Shown: positions 15,432 to 24,063 of the stretch, in pieces
Position numbering within the stretch: the stretch's first letter is position 1
Layout of the letters: each line of letters opens with the position of its first letter
NCBI GenBank assembly: GCA_016204975.1
Contig: JACQJP010000020.1
Location: 1-52,816, forward strand
Length of the DNA: 52,816 nucleotides
Reading direction: 5' to 3'
Origin: Elusimicrobiota bacterium
GTDB taxonomy: Bacteria > Elusimicrobiota > Elusimicrobia > JACQJP01
Translations under genes and position numbers: made by a program
The notes under the pieces: generated by a model
The model's database searches: none
Seen by the model: only the letters and a program-made list of their open reading frames with translations
Told to the model about the DNA's origin: nothing

Positions 15432-16536
15432 CTGGCAATCCGCCCTTCGCCGGCGACCCTGGGGCCTTTGGTTGTTGCATCTCTTGAGTTGCGGCTATCG
15501 GCAGCTCTGGAGGCTGCGCCGGTTTCTTTATCGCTTGCGCATCCTGCCTTCCTACAAACTTCGGGCCAAGACGGTTTGCGTGGGCAACCTGACCTGCGGG
15601 GGCACGGGAAAAACGACGACGGTCATCGCCCTGGCGCGTGAAATCTGCGCCCGGGAGAGCAAGAGGTCCCGGCGTACGCCGGTCTCGGTGGTGATCCTCA
15701 CCCGGGGATATGGCCGCAGCCGCGGGCCGGGATTTTTCTCCAAGCCTCTGCTGGTCCGTCCGAACGGGCGGGACCCGATCTTACTACAGAAGCCCGCCGA
15801 GGTGGGAGACGAGGCGCTCTTATTGGCCCGGGCGCTGCCGGAGGCCGTGGTGGTGGTGGGCTCCCGAAGGGTCCGGTCGGGCCGCTGGGCCTGCCGAAAA
15901 TTCTCCAGGCCTTTGCTGATTTTAGATGACGGCTTTCAGCACTTCTCCCTCCGAAGAGATGTGGATGTGGTTTGCCTGGATGCCACGGACCCTTTCGGGG
16001 GAGAGGAGCTTTTGCCGATGGGTCGGTTGCGGGAACCCCTGGAGGGTCTGGCTCGAGCGCAGTTTGCCGTTCTCACCCACTGCGACCAGGTGGCCGGGGA
16101 GAACTTAAGGGCGATCCGCCAGCGGGTCCTGCGGCATGCCCCGCGTATCCATTGGATAGAAACCGCCCACCGCCCCACCCGTCTCTTCGATCTGAAACAA
16201 CAGAGGGCCTGCCCCCTCTCGGATCTCAAGGGGCGTCCAGTCGTACTCTTCAGCGGGATCGGCAATCCTCGATCCTTCGAGTTTCTTTGCGAAAGGCTTT
16301 CCGCGAAGATCCAGCAGAGATGGCGTTTTCCTGATCATCACCGTTATACGCGAAGGGATCTAAAGGGGTTGGAAGAACTCAGCGAGAACCTCCCGTTGGT
16401 GACCACCGCCAAAGACGTCTGCCGTTTGCCTCTGGGTTGGTCGGAGCAGATATCCGGAAAACTCTACTGTCTGGAAGTGGAACTGAAAATCCTCCGAGGG
16501 GAGCACCATTGGAAAGGGCTCTTAGAACTTATTTAA
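15394..16536 (+). CDS. lpxK: LpxK, tetraacyldisaccharide 4'-kinase
   Basis: LpxK phosphorylates the 4' position of the lipid A disaccharide at the inner membrane. The 380-residue protein carries an N-terminal amphipathic/membrane helix (WGLWLLHLLSCGYRQLW), the Walker A GNLTCGGTGKTT around 65-75, TRGYGR, and the LpxK signature LDDGFQH at 178-183. A late FPDHHRYT segment and TTAKD complete the family pattern. Two GTG codons (15394 and 15415) are possible starts; the first is given. The start overlaps the GT4-GT9 gene by up to 38 nt. Confidence 0.94.
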   Translation: MRCLPLKVPHWTNWQSALRRRPWGLWLLHLLSCGYRQLWRLRRFLYRLRILPSYKLRAKTVCVGNLTCGGTGKTTTVIALAREICARESKRSRRTPVSVVILTRGYGRSRGPGFFSKPLLVRPNGRDPILLQKPAEVGDEALLLARALPEAVVVVGSRRVRSGRWACRKFSRPLLILDDGFQHFSLRRDVDVVCLDATDPFGGEELLPMGRLREPLEGLARAQFAVLTHCDQVAGENLRAIRQRVLRHAPRIHWIETAHRPTRLFDLKQQRACPLSDLKGRPVVLFSGIGNPRSFEFLCERLSAKIQQRWRFPDHHRYTRRDLKGLEELSENLPLVTTAKDVCRLPLGWSEQISGKLYCLEVELKILRGEHHWKGLLELI

Positions 16537-17453
16537 AGCGTTTCCGCTGTCTTCTGGAGTATGCCGCGCTGCGCCTGCTCTGCGCTGGGGTGGCAAGGAC
16601 CCGTTGGAATCGGGCCCAACGCTGGGGGGAGCTCTTGGGAGAGATGGCTTCCTACCTGATGGCCTCCGAAAGGAGGCGCGCCCTGCAAAACCTGGCGATG
16701 GTCTTTCCCCGTCGTTCTCCGGGGGACATTCACAAGCTGGCCCGCTCTAGCTGGAGGAATCTAGGAATGATGGTCACGGAGTTCATGCAGGCCTCCCGGC
16801 TGTCGGCGCAGGAGCTTTGGAAAAACATGACCGTTCTTCATGAGGAGAACCTTCAAAAGGCTCTGGCACAGGGTCGGGGTGTTTTGGTGCACTATGGACA
16901 TTTTCCAAATTGGGAATTGATAGGGCTGGGAATGTCCGCCAAAGGATATCCGGTGGGGGTCATCGCTCAGACTCTCGGCAATCCCTACCTGGACCGCTGG
17001 TCTGTTCGGCTGCGCTCCCGATTCGGGGAGACCGTCTTCGAGCGGCACAGTTCCCTCTCCACCTGGGGGGGGTGGCTCCGCAAAAACGGAATCCTGGCCG
17101 TCCTGACCGATCAGAGGGTTCGCCGGGGCATGACCGTGCCTTTTTTAGGTCATCTTGCCCAGACCAGCACCTTTACCGCTCTCTTGGCCTTCAAATACCG
17201 CTCCCCCATTGTGCCGCTGCGAAGCTGGCGGGAAGGTCAGCGCATCATTTTCGATTTTGATCCTCCCCTCCATTGCACCAGGGAGCACCCTGAACTTTCG
17301 CAGGACATCCGCGCCTGGGTGGTGCGTCTTAACCGGCATCTGGAGAACTCCATTCTTGCACATCCCGAATCTTGGCTGTGGATGCACCACCGCTGGAAGC
17401 GACACGGACCCTTTTATGTGGAACCTGTGGAGCAAGAAACCTCCCTGGCCTGA
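16509..17453 (+). CDS. LpxL/HtrB-family lipid A acyltransferase
   Basis: About 314 residues. These enzymes add a secondary acyl chain to (Kdo)-lipid A. The catalytic H-x4-E motif is HFPNWE at 131-136, preceded by GRGVLVHYG; LTDQRVRRGMTVPFLG and the C-terminal ESWLWMHHRWKR are also typical. TTG 16509 is preferred: GAGGGG lies about 6 nt upstream and translation begins with the N-terminal helix region. The longer frame from 16437 lies wholly inside lpxK. Only one such acyltransferase is seen here, apart from the distinct DUF374 protein near waaA. Confidence 0.9.
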   Translation: MERALRTYLKRFRCLLEYAALRLLCAGVARTRWNRAQRWGELLGEMASYLMASERRRALQNLAMVFPRRSPGDIHKLARSSWRNLGMMVTEFMQASRLSAQELWKNMTVLHEENLQKALAQGRGVLVHYGHFPNWELIGLGMSAKGYPVGVIAQTLGNPYLDRWSVRLRSRFGETVFERHSSLSTWGGWLRKNGILAVLTDQRVRRGMTVPFLGHLAQTSTFTALLAFKYRSPIVPLRSWREGQRIIFDFDPPLHCTREHPELSQDIRAWVVRLNRHLENSILAHPESWLWMHHRWKRHGPFYVEPVEQETSLA

Positions 17454-18678
17454 GACGCTTCAGGGAGCAGGACTCGGGCTATTGGCCCTCTCCCTGCCCC
17501 TGAGCGTCGCCGGCATCAACCTCGGATGGGCCCTGGCCACCGTCGGGTGGCTTGGGGTATGGGCTCGAAAGGGCTCGGCACCGCAGTGGAAAGCCATGCC
17601 TCTTTTCGGCGCGGTGCTCGCCTATCTTCTGGCAGCGCTGGTCTCTTCCATCCTGGGAGGCAATCTCTGGGAGAACCCACGCTGGATCCGTTCCGACCTC
17701 CACCGAGTCTGGCTGTACCTGGCGCTTTCCCAGCTCATCAATCCCCGATGGACTCTCCGCCTCACCTTCTTGTATCTGATCGCCTCCGCCCTGGCGGGTC
17801 TGGGGGCCTCCTCGCAGGCTCTGTCCCGGTACCTCTCCGAGGGCTGGCTGATACGGGCCCATACCTTCGTTCACTCGCTGACCTTTGCGGAGCAAATGTT
17901 GTTCGCCTTTTTAGGCAGCCTCTCTTTTTTGGCTTTCCGAAGAAAGCTGGGCCGGGGACTTTTCTGGGCGGCCCTGCTCTGCGGACTGTTGAGTTTTGGG
18001 GGCCTCTTCCTCAGCCAAAGCCGTGGCCCCTGGCTGGCCTGTCTGCCTGCTCTGGGAATCCTGGCTTGGCAGAAAAAATCTATTAGGCGAATTCTCCCGA
18101 TTTTTATGTTTCCACTCATCGTTACATTTCTGCTCCCCATCTCTTTTTCACAACAGCTGCGGGAACGCGCCCAGTCCATCTTCTCTCTCCAGTTTTCCTC
18201 CAACCATATCCGCTTGCGGCTGTGGCAGATCGGTTGGGCGGCCTTTGAGGACCATCCCTGGTGGGGGGTAGGGGCCGGCAACTTCCGATACGTTTTTCCG
18301 GACTATCATGAGGGGCCCTTGTTTCGTAAGGCGATCTGGTCGGAGGTTCACAACCAGTACCTGCAACACGCGGCAGAGCGCGGGATGGGGGGCCTTGCGG
18401 TTCTGTTGTACTTGTTCGGGTCTCTCTGGGTTTTGAGCTACCGGATGTGGTGCAGCTCTCCTTCTCCCTGGACCCTCTGGGCCTTGGCCGGCGCCACCGC
18501 CTTCTGCTTTTTCAACCTCACCGAAAGCGCCTTCCAAGATTCGGAAATCTGGGCGCAGATGGTCTGGGTCTTTGTGCTTGCGCAAACCGCCGCATCCTCC
18601 GCAGAGCCAGCACTCTCCGCAGCCCCTTCGCAGCGCTCAGGGACGTTTGAAGCCCCAGTGGGGCGTGACAAGCGATGA
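17416..18678 (+). CDS. O-antigen ligase-like (Wzy_C/WaaL superfamily) membrane protein
   Basis: About 420 residues with some 10-12 hydrophobic segments. The conserved periplasmic-loop region is clear: LSQSRGPWLAC, then NHIRLRLWQIGWAAFEDHPWWGVGAGNF, and EVHNQYLQHAAERGMGG. WaaL moves the finished O-chain from undecaprenyl pyrophosphate to the lipid A-core in the periplasm; related Wzy polymerases share the fold, so ligase versus polymerase is not settled. Position directly after lpxL favours ligase. The C-terminal ~30 residues (AASSAEPALSAAPSQ and on) are low-complexity and may come from a repeat. The start overlaps lpxL by 38 nt and the stop overlaps gmhB by 4 nt. Confidence 0.83.
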   Translation: MWNLWSKKPPWPETLQGAGLGLLALSLPLSVAGINLGWALATVGWLGVWARKGSAPQWKAMPLFGAVLAYLLAALVSSILGGNLWENPRWIRSDLHRVWLYLALSQLINPRWTLRLTFLYLIASALAGLGASSQALSRYLSEGWLIRAHTFVHSLTFAEQMLFAFLGSLSFLAFRRKLGRGLFWAALLCGLLSFGGLFLSQSRGPWLACLPALGILAWQKKSIRRILPIFMFPLIVTFLLPISFSQQLRERAQSIFSLQFSSNHIRLRLWQIGWAAFEDHPWWGVGAGNFRYVFPDYHEGPLFRKAIWSEVHNQYLQHAAERGMGGLAVLLYLFGSLWVLSYRMWCSSPSPWTLWALAGATAFCFFNLTESAFQDSEIWAQMVWVFVLAQTAASSAEPALSAAPSQRSGTFEAPVGRDKR

Positions 18679-19253
18679 GAAAAGCGGTTTTTCTGGATCG
18701 GGACGGAACTCTGATCCGGGATCGCCCCGGCTACTATTTACGCCGCCCCCAACAGCTTAAGCTTTATAAGAACGCTCCCCTGGCCCTGCGGAGGCTTTCA
18801 CGGGCGGGCTACCGTCTCGTGGTCTTAACCAATCAGGCGGGTGTAGCCAGAAAAATTCTGACCCCAGCGACGCTTGAGAAAATTCATCGGCGCCTTCGCC
18901 GAAACCTTCTGGCCAGGGGCGTCCGTCTGGACGCGATTTATCACTGTCCCCACGCTCCGGAACAAAGATGCCGCTGCCGCAAACCCCAGACGGGACTGTT
19001 GCGCAGGGCCCAAAGGCGGTTTGGTTTTTCTCTAGCCCATTGCTATGTGGTGGGCGATAAGGCTTCGGACCTGGAGATGGCGCGCCGGGTGCGCCTGCCC
19101 GCGGTGTTCGTTCTGACCGGCCATGGTCGCGCGGAGATCCGGCAGGGCAGAATTGCGCGTTCCGTCCCCAAGGCAGCGGATATTTTAGGAGCCGCTCAAT
19201 GGATTTTGAAACGGTCCAGGAAACCTTCTGGGTCCGTCACCGACGCCGGGTAG
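18675..19253 (+). CDS. gmhB: GmhB, D-glycero-beta-D-manno-heptose-1,7-bisphosphate 7-phosphatase
   Basis: GmhB removes the 7-phosphate in ADP-heptose synthesis. The 192-residue HAD protein has FLDRDGTLI (catalytic DxD) at the N-terminus, VVLTNQAGVARK, the zinc-loop pattern CPHAPEQRCRCRKPQTGLL, and VVGDKASDLEMA. The zinc loop with its Cys/His set separates GmhB from other HAD phosphatases. It fits with hldA downstream. The stop lies 55 nt inside the next gene. Confidence 0.93.
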   Translation: MRKAVFLDRDGTLIRDRPGYYLRRPQQLKLYKNAPLALRRLSRAGYRLVVLTNQAGVARKILTPATLEKIHRRLRRNLLARGVRLDAIYHCPHAPEQRCRCRKPQTGLLRRAQRRFGFSLAHCYVVGDKASDLEMARRVRLPAVFVLTGHGRAEIRQGRIARSVPKAADILGAAQWILKRSRKPSGSVTDAG

Positions 19254-19774
19254 CCTTTGCGGCGGGTCTTTTTTGCCTCCTGCTGGCCCACCCGCGCTCG
19301 AGGTTGTTGTTTCTGTGCGGGCTCCTTTTGGCCATACTCGGGGAGATGCTGCGGCTGTGGGCCGCCGGCTGCCTGCACAAAGGACGGGAACTCTCCCGGG
19401 AAGGACCCTACGCCTGGGTCCGTCATCCGCTCTATCTGGGAGCGCTCTGCATGATGGGTGGGTCCGCCCTGGTGGTCTTTTCCCTCCACCACCCGGGACA
19501 GACCGCATTGGTGTGGGCGGTGCTTCTCTGGACCTGGATCAAGATCTATCCTCCCAAAATGATCCTGGAGGAGCGGCATCTCACCAAGCTCTATGGAGAA
19601 GAATATGCCGGCTACTGCCGCCGAGTGCCTCGCCTCTTTCCCGGTTGGCCGCGAGGACTTTCCATAGGTCCCTTCCAGCTCGCCCAGCTGCTGCGCAACC
19701 GGGAACATCAGACCGTGGCGGCTCTTTGGGGCGTAGCGGCCCTGCTTTGGATGAAGTTGATCTACCGCTTGTAG
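19199..19774 (+). CDS. Isoprenylcysteine carboxyl methyltransferase-like (ICMT/PEMT family) membrane protein
   Basis: 191 residues with about four hydrophobic segments. The ICMT/PEMT signature is present: GPYAWVRHPLYLGALCM, followed by PPKMILEERHLTKLYGEEYAGYCRRVPRLFP, the SAM-binding membrane methyltransferase pattern. Bacterial homologues act on unknown small or lipid substrates. Its position between gmhB and hldA hints at methylation of a lipid or envelope component, which is an inference. The ATG at 19199 is inside gmhB (55-nt overlap); a later start would trim a charged, poorly conserved N-terminus. Confidence 0.8.
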   Translation: MDFETVQETFWVRHRRRVAFAAGLFCLLLAHPRSRLLFLCGLLLAILGEMLRLWAAGCLHKGRELSREGPYAWVRHPLYLGALCMMGGSALVVFSLHHPGQTALVWAVLLWTWIKIYPPKMILEERHLTKLYGEEYAGYCRRVPRLFPGWPRGLSIGPFQLAQLLRNREHQTVAALWGVAALLWMKLIYRL

Positions 19775-19783
19775 TGCGTTGCC

Positions 19784-20539
19784 ATGCGTCTTTTAATCGG
19801 AGTTCTTTTCCTGCTTGGACTCTGCCTGCCACAAAAAACCTGTGCGCAGCAGAAGCCCCTATGGCTTGGGGAAGAGCTGCGCTACCGGATCCACTGGGGC
19901 TTTCTTCCTGCGGGATACGCGACCCTGTCCTCTACCCAAACAGCAATCCTCCAAACCCGCCCGGCCTATGCCATCGCTTCCAGTGCGCGCAGCACGGGCC
20001 TGGTGGACGCGTTATACCGGGTGCGCGACCAGAACCTCTCTTGGATGGACGCGGAGCATCTGTACTCCCTGGGATACCAGAAAAAGCTCCGGGAGGGAAG
20101 CTTCTTCCGTGACGAAACGGTTTTTTTCGACTATGAGCGCCTGCAATTTTTTGCAACCTCGCTCAATAAAAAGGGAGAGGTCCATCACAGCTCCGGTCCC
20201 ATCTCCGGATTCGTTTACGACCCCCTTTCCAGCCTCTATGCCGTCCGCCTCAAGGAGCTGAAGGTGGGGCGGGAGTACGTCTTGGATGTGAACACCAAGA
20301 AGAATTGGCCCTTGCGGATCAAGGTCTTGAGAACCGAAACCATCGAGGTGCCGGCTGGGCGCTTTGAGTGCTTCGTGGTGGAACCCTTTCTGCGGGAGGA
20401 AGGCATCTTTATCCCCAAGGGCAAACAGATGCAGGTTTGGATCACCCAGGACTCCGAACGCATTCCGGTCTATGTCCGCACCGAGGTCTTTATCGGGCAT
20501 GTCCACGCGGAACTTCTCGAAAGGTCGAAACGGAACTAA
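19784..20539 (+). CDS. DUF3108 secreted/periplasmic protein
   Basis: 251 residues. A signal peptide is plain (MRLLIGVLFLLGLCLPQKTCAQQ), with likely cleavage after the CAQ region. The mature part fits DUF3108: GEELRYRIHWGFLPAGYATLSS at its start, YPLSSLYAVR-like DPLSSLYAVRLKEL, and a late VPAGRFECFVVEP then WITQDSERIPVYVRTEV. This beta-rich fold is predicted to handle hydrophobic or lipid ligands in the periplasm, but no enzymatic activity is known. It is 9 nt after the methyltransferase gene. A promoter-like site follows it. Confidence 0.82.
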   Translation: MRLLIGVLFLLGLCLPQKTCAQQKPLWLGEELRYRIHWGFLPAGYATLSSTQTAILQTRPAYAIASSARSTGLVDALYRVRDQNLSWMDAEHLYSLGYQKKLREGSFFRDETVFFDYERLQFFATSLNKKGEVHHSSGPISGFVYDPLSSLYAVRLKELKVGREYVLDVNTKKNWPLRIKVLRTETIEVPAGRFECFVVEPFLREEGIFIPKGKQMQVWITQDSERIPVYVRTEVFIGHVHAELLERSKRN

Positions 20540-20548
20540 AGATCAATT

Positions 20549-20557
20549 TGATATAAT
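20549..20557 (+). promoter_or_regulatory. Extended -10 promoter before hldA
   Basis: TGATATAAT gives a perfect TATAAT (20552-20557) with the TG extension one base upstream, which can replace a -35 box. No strong -35 hexamer is found at 16-18 nt. It lies in the 45-nt gap between the DUF3108 gene and hldA and would give a start about 20 nt before the hldA ATG, so hldA to lptB may have an extra internal promoter. Confidence 0.55.
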
Positions 20558-20584
20558 CCACTGAGCCACGCAAAAATAACGGGA

Positions 20585-21577
20585 ATGTCCATTCGACTTC
20601 GCTCGGCGCGCCTCAAAGCCATCGTCCAAAAATTCACCGGAAGACGGATCCTGGTTTTGGGGGATCTGATTTTGGATTGTTACCTGCAGGGGAAGGCCCG
20701 GCGCCTTTCTCCGGAAGCTCCCGTTCCCGTCGTCCGCGTGGAACAGGAACAGTGGATTCCGGGGGGGGCGGGAAACGTGGCGGTCAACCTGGCCGACCTC
20801 GGAGCGCAGGTAGAGCTGGTGGGGATCATCGGAGAGGATTCGGAAGGAGCAAGGCTCAAAGGTCTTTTTTCACAACGCGGCATCTCAACCGCCGGGCTCT
20901 TTTGCGATCCGGAGCGCCCGACCAGCGTCAAGTATCGGGTGATTGCGGAGCACCAGCAGGTGGTCCGGTTCGATAAAGAACAGACCCACACACTCTCGGA
21001 GAACCTACAGCAGAGGCTGCTGCGTTGTTTGCAAGCTGCGATCTCCCGCTCCCAATGCCTGGTGATCTCCGATTACGGAAAAGGGGTGATCTCCCGCCGT
21101 TTCCTGGGGCAGGCGTTGCGCTGGGGCCGTCGAGAAAAGCGGAAGGTGATTGTGGATCCCAAGGTGGAGCATTTTCTTTACTACCGCCGGGTCACCTGCC
21201 TGACCCCCAACCTGCAGGAAGCCATTGCCGGCATGCGGGCGCTGCAGGTGGAGGCGGACGGGGATGTGGAGATGCTGGGCCGACGCATCCTTGCCAAGCT
21301 TGGGCTGGGATCTTTGATCATCACCCGTGGGGAGCAGGGAATGACGGTGTTCGAAAACGGCGCGCGGATCCGGGTCTCCCATATCCCCACTCAGGCCCGG
21401 GAGGTTTTCGATGTGACCGGAGCCGGAGACACCGTGGTGGCTTCCCTGAGCTTGGCCCTGGCTGCCGGGGCAACCCTCTTGGAAGCAGCTCAGGTCGCCA
21501 ACGCCGCGGCGGGAATCGTGGTGGGCAAGCTGGGAACCGCGACCGTCAGTCCGGCGGAGCTCGCTGCGGTACTATAG
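20585..21577 (+). CDS. hldA: HldA/HldE-N, D-glycero-beta-D-manno-heptose-7-phosphate kinase (RfaE domain I)
   Basis: A 330-residue PfkB/ribokinase-family enzyme that makes heptose 1,7-bisphosphate. It shows ILVLGDLILDCYLQGKARRLSPEAPVPVV, GGAGNVAVNLADLGAQVELVGIIGED, ISDYGKGV, and the anion-hole/catalytic FDVTGAGDTVVASL. Only the kinase half is present; the adenylyltransferase half found in HldE of Enterobacteria is missing, so a separate HldC-type enzyme must lie elsewhere. ATG 20585 is given. Next gene kdsB is 19 nt on. Confidence 0.93.
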   Translation: MSIRLRSARLKAIVQKFTGRRILVLGDLILDCYLQGKARRLSPEAPVPVVRVEQEQWIPGGAGNVAVNLADLGAQVELVGIIGEDSEGARLKGLFSQRGISTAGLFCDPERPTSVKYRVIAEHQQVVRFDKEQTHTLSENLQQRLLRCLQAAISRSQCLVISDYGKGVISRRFLGQALRWGRREKRKVIVDPKVEHFLYYRRVTCLTPNLQEAIAGMRALQVEADGDVEMLGRRILAKLGLGSLIITRGEQGMTVFENGARIRVSHIPTQAREVFDVTGAGDTVVASLSLALAAGATLLEAAQVANAAAGIVVGKLGTATVSPAELAAVL

Positions 21578-21596
21578 GAGGGCGGAGTCTTTCTGG

Positions 21597-22349
21597 ATGA
21601 AATCCTCAGCCGCGATCGTCATTCCGGCTCGTTTGGCTTCCCGCCGCTTTCCGGGGAAGCTCCTGCGCTCCCTCTCCGGGCGGCCGATTTTGCAGTGGGT
21701 CTATGAGGCCTGCCGGTGCGCGGCGGTCGGTCCAGTCTATATCGCCACTCCCGATGAAGAGATTCGCCGGGCGGCCGCTGGGTTTTCCGCGCCGGTCCTG
21801 CTCACCAGAAAGACGCATCTGACCGGCACCGACCGCGTCGCAGAAGCCTGTGAAAGACTTCCCCATTCCATCCTGCTGAATGTCCAGGGGGACGAGCCCT
21901 TGATCGCCCCCCAGACCATCCGCTCCGTTTACCGAACCCTGCTCCGATTTCCCCGCGCTCCCATGGCCACTGCGGCCGCGCCGGTCTCGGACTCTAAAGC
22001 CCTCCTGGATCCCCATACGGTCAAGGTGGTTTTCACTTCGCACGGGAAGGCCCTCTATTTTTCCCGCTCCCCCATTCCGGCGCAGTCCCCCTTAAAAAAC
22101 GGAGCTCTCCGCGCCTGGCAGCACATCGGAATCTACGGCTACCGCGCGAGCTTTCTGAAAATTTGGCCTCGCCTTCCGCGCAGAAACCTGGAGGAGGCGG
22201 AGCGCTTGGAGCAGTTGCGCGCTTTAGAAAACGGCTACGAAATCCGCGTGGCCCGCGTGCGATCCGCCTCCCCTTCCGTGGATACCCTCCGGGACTATCG
22301 CCGCATCCGCGCGCGCTTCGAGAGCCTGCGCAGGAGGGTCTATGCCTAA
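21597..22349 (+). CDS. kdsB: KdsB, CMP-Kdo synthetase
   Basis: KdsB activates Kdo as CMP-Kdo for WaaA. The 250 residues show VIPARLASRRFPGKLL at the N-terminus, TGTDRVAEA, NVQGDEPLI, ALYFSRSPIP and HIGIYGYR, all family markers of this nucleotidyltransferase. A GGAGGG plus a GGAG lie 9-14 nt before ATG 21597. It overlaps pyrG by 8 nt. Confidence 0.95.
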   Translation: MKSSAAIVIPARLASRRFPGKLLRSLSGRPILQWVYEACRCAAVGPVYIATPDEEIRRAAAGFSAPVLLTRKTHLTGTDRVAEACERLPHSILLNVQGDEPLIAPQTIRSVYRTLLRFPRAPMATAAAPVSDSKALLDPHTVKVVFTSHGKALYFSRSPIPAQSPLKNGALRAWQHIGIYGYRASFLKIWPRLPRRNLEEAERLEQLRALENGYEIRVARVRSASPSVDTLRDYRRIRARFESLRRRVYA

Positions 22350-24063
22350 TTACATCTTCGTGACCGGCGGGGTAGTTAGTTCCCTGGGCAAGGGGATTGC
22401 GGCAGCCTCCCTGGGGAGACTGCTGCAGTCGAGGGGACTCAAGGTCACCTTGCTCAAATGTGATCCCTACCTCAATGTGGATCCCGGCACCATGAATCCC
22501 TATCAGCATGGAGAGGTCTTTGTCACCAAAGATGGGGCAGAAACAGATCTGGACCTCGGCCATTATGAACGTTTTCTAGACACCGAGATGCAGCGTGCCA
22601 ACAACCTGACCGCCGGCCAAGTCTATGCGGAGGTCATCGCCCGGGAGCGCCGAGGCGAGTTTCTCGGAGCGACCGTCCAGGTCATCCCGCACATCACCGA
22701 TGTCATCCTGGCGCGCTTTCGGCAGGTGGTCCAGGGACAGGACATGGTCATTGTGGAGATCGGCGGGACGGTGGGGGACATCGAAAGCCTTCCGTTTCTG
22801 GAGGCGGCGCGGCAGATGCGGCTGAAGGTCGGGCGGGAAAACGTCGTCTACATCCATGTCACCCTCATTCCCTATCTCAAGGCCTCCGAAGAGCTGAAGA
22901 CCAAGCCCACCCAGCACTCCGTCAATAAGCTGCGGGAGATCGGCATTGATCCGGATATCATTCTCTGCCGGACGGAACGTTCGTTGAGCGAGGAACTGAA
23001 GGCCAAGATCGCATTGTTTTGCAGCGTTCCCCTAGAGGCGGTGGTCGAGGTTCCGGACGTCGGCCTCATCTACGAGGTTCCTTTGCTTTTTGAGCAGCAG
23101 GGTTTAGATGAGCAGTGTCTGATGCTTTTGAAGCGCCGAAGCGCTAAAAAGGATCTGGAGGGCTGGCGCCAGATGGTGCACCAGATGAAACATCCCCAGG
23201 AAGAGGTTCGGGTGGCGGTGGCCGGAAAATACACGGAATTTAAGGATGCCTATAAGTCCATTGTAGAGGCCCTGTTGCACGCGGGATTCTCCCATCGCTG
23301 CCGGGTCCTGGTCGATTACCTGGATACGAGTTCCGATAAGGTGGAGGCGCACCTGACCCAGGCGCATGGGGTGCTCGTGCCGGGGGGGTTCGGGGACCGA
23401 GGCATTGAGGGCAAGATCCGGGTCACCCGCTGGGCTAGGGAGCACCAGGTGCCTTTCTTCGGGCTCTGCCTGGGGATGCAATGCGCGGTCATCGAGGTGG
23501 CTCGCAACCTCCTGGGACTTTCCAGAGCCCACTCCAGCGAGTTTGCGCCCAGAACCCCCCACGCAGTGATTGATCTTCTGCCGGAGCAGCAGAATGTCCA
23601 AAACAAAGGGGCCACCATGCGCCTGGGGCACTATCCTTGTCGGATCCAAAAAAATAGCTCGGCCTGGAAGGCCTATCGCACGACCCAAGTGCGGGAGCGC
23701 CATCGCCACCGCTATGAACTTAATCCCCACTACCGCCGGCGCTTGGAAAAGGTGGGGCTGCGCGTGACGGGAGAATATCCGCCTAAAAAACTCTCCGAGA
23801 TCGTAGAGTTTTCGCCCCACCCTTGGTTTCTGGCCGTGCAGTTTCATCCGGAGTTTCAGTCCCGTCCGATACGTCCTCACCCCCTCTTTCGGGATTTCAT
23901 CGCCGCCGCCCTAAGCTTTCGCCGATCCAGATGGAGCGCCGGTACGCCGGCGAGCACTGTGAGCCAGACGGGTGCCCGTAGCTCTGCGGAGGGCGCCAGC
24001 ACGCGGGGCCCCTCTGGGGCCCCGGCGGGTACCCGCAGCTCCGCGGAGGGTGCGGCTTCTTAA
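22342..24063 (+). CDS. pyrG: PyrG, CTP synthase, with a repeat-encoded C-terminal tail
   Basis: PyrG converts UTP to CTP using ATP and glutamine; CTP feeds KdsB next door, which explains the pairing. The synthetase domain has VTGGVVSSLGKGI (P-loop), CDPYLNVDPGTMNP, and VEIGGTVGDIE; the glutamine amidotransferase domain has LVPGGFGDRGIEGK, GLCLGMQCAVIE with the nucleophile Cys, and FHPEFQSRP. The normal protein should end near residue 530. Here a further ~40 residues, rich in Ala/Ser/Gly/Thr, include two repeats of (T/A)RSSAEGA(S/A). These are encoded by a DNA repeat also present at two gene ends in this window, so the tail is probably an insertion tolerated by the enzyme. Start: GGAGGG 6 nt before ATG 22342. 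Confidence 0.96.
   Translation: MPNYIFVTGGVVSSLGKGIAAASLGRLLQSRGLKVTLLKCDPYLNVDPGTMNPYQHGEVFVTKDGAETDLDLGHYERFLDTEMQRANNLTAGQVYAEVIARERRGEFLGATVQVIPHITDVILARFRQVVQGQDMVIVEIGGTVGDIESLPFLEAARQMRLKVGRENVVYIHVTLIPYLKASEELKTKPTQHSVNKLREIGIDPDIILCRTERSLSEELKAKIALFCSVPLEAVVEVPDVGLIYEVPLLFEQQGLDEQCLMLLKRRSAKKDLEGWRQMVHQMKHPQEEVRVAVAGKYTEFKDAYKSIVEALLHAGFSHRCRVLVDYLDTSSDKVEAHLTQAHGVLVPGGFGDRGIEGKIRVTRWAREHQVPFFGLCLGMQCAVIEVARNLLGLSRAHSSEFAPRTPHAVIDLLPEQQNVQNKGATMRLGHYPCRIQKNSSAWKAYRTTQVRERHRHRYELNPHYRRRLEKVGLRVTGEYPPKKLSEIVEFSPHPWFLAVQFHPEFQSRPIRPHPLFRDFIAAALSFRRSRWSAGTPASTVSQTGARSSAEGASTRGPSGAPAGTRSSAEGAAS
23953..24054 (+). repeat. Gene-end repeat, two tandem copies read through in pyrG (copies A1 and A2)
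   Basis: Two adjacent units, A1 (about 23953-23997) and A2 (about 23998-24054), each begin with AGCAC and end in a conserved core: GGGTGCCCG/GGGTACCCG, then AGCTCTGCGGAGGG or AGCTCCGCGGAGGG. A2 also holds a GGGGCCCC-TCT-GGGGCCCC hairpin before the core. Related units occur at 27576-27636 (reverse) and 44643-44705. Both units are in frame and code for the pyrG tail. GGAGGG at 24045-24050 lies 12 nt before the kdsA ATG and can serve as its ribosome binding site. Confidence 0.75.

Noticed and set aside
18590-18672. Another copy of the gene-end repeat in the tail of the O-antigen ligase gene
   Set aside because: CCTCCGCAGAGC is shared with the repeat, but the rest of the core and the end motifs are missing; kept only as a possible remnant.
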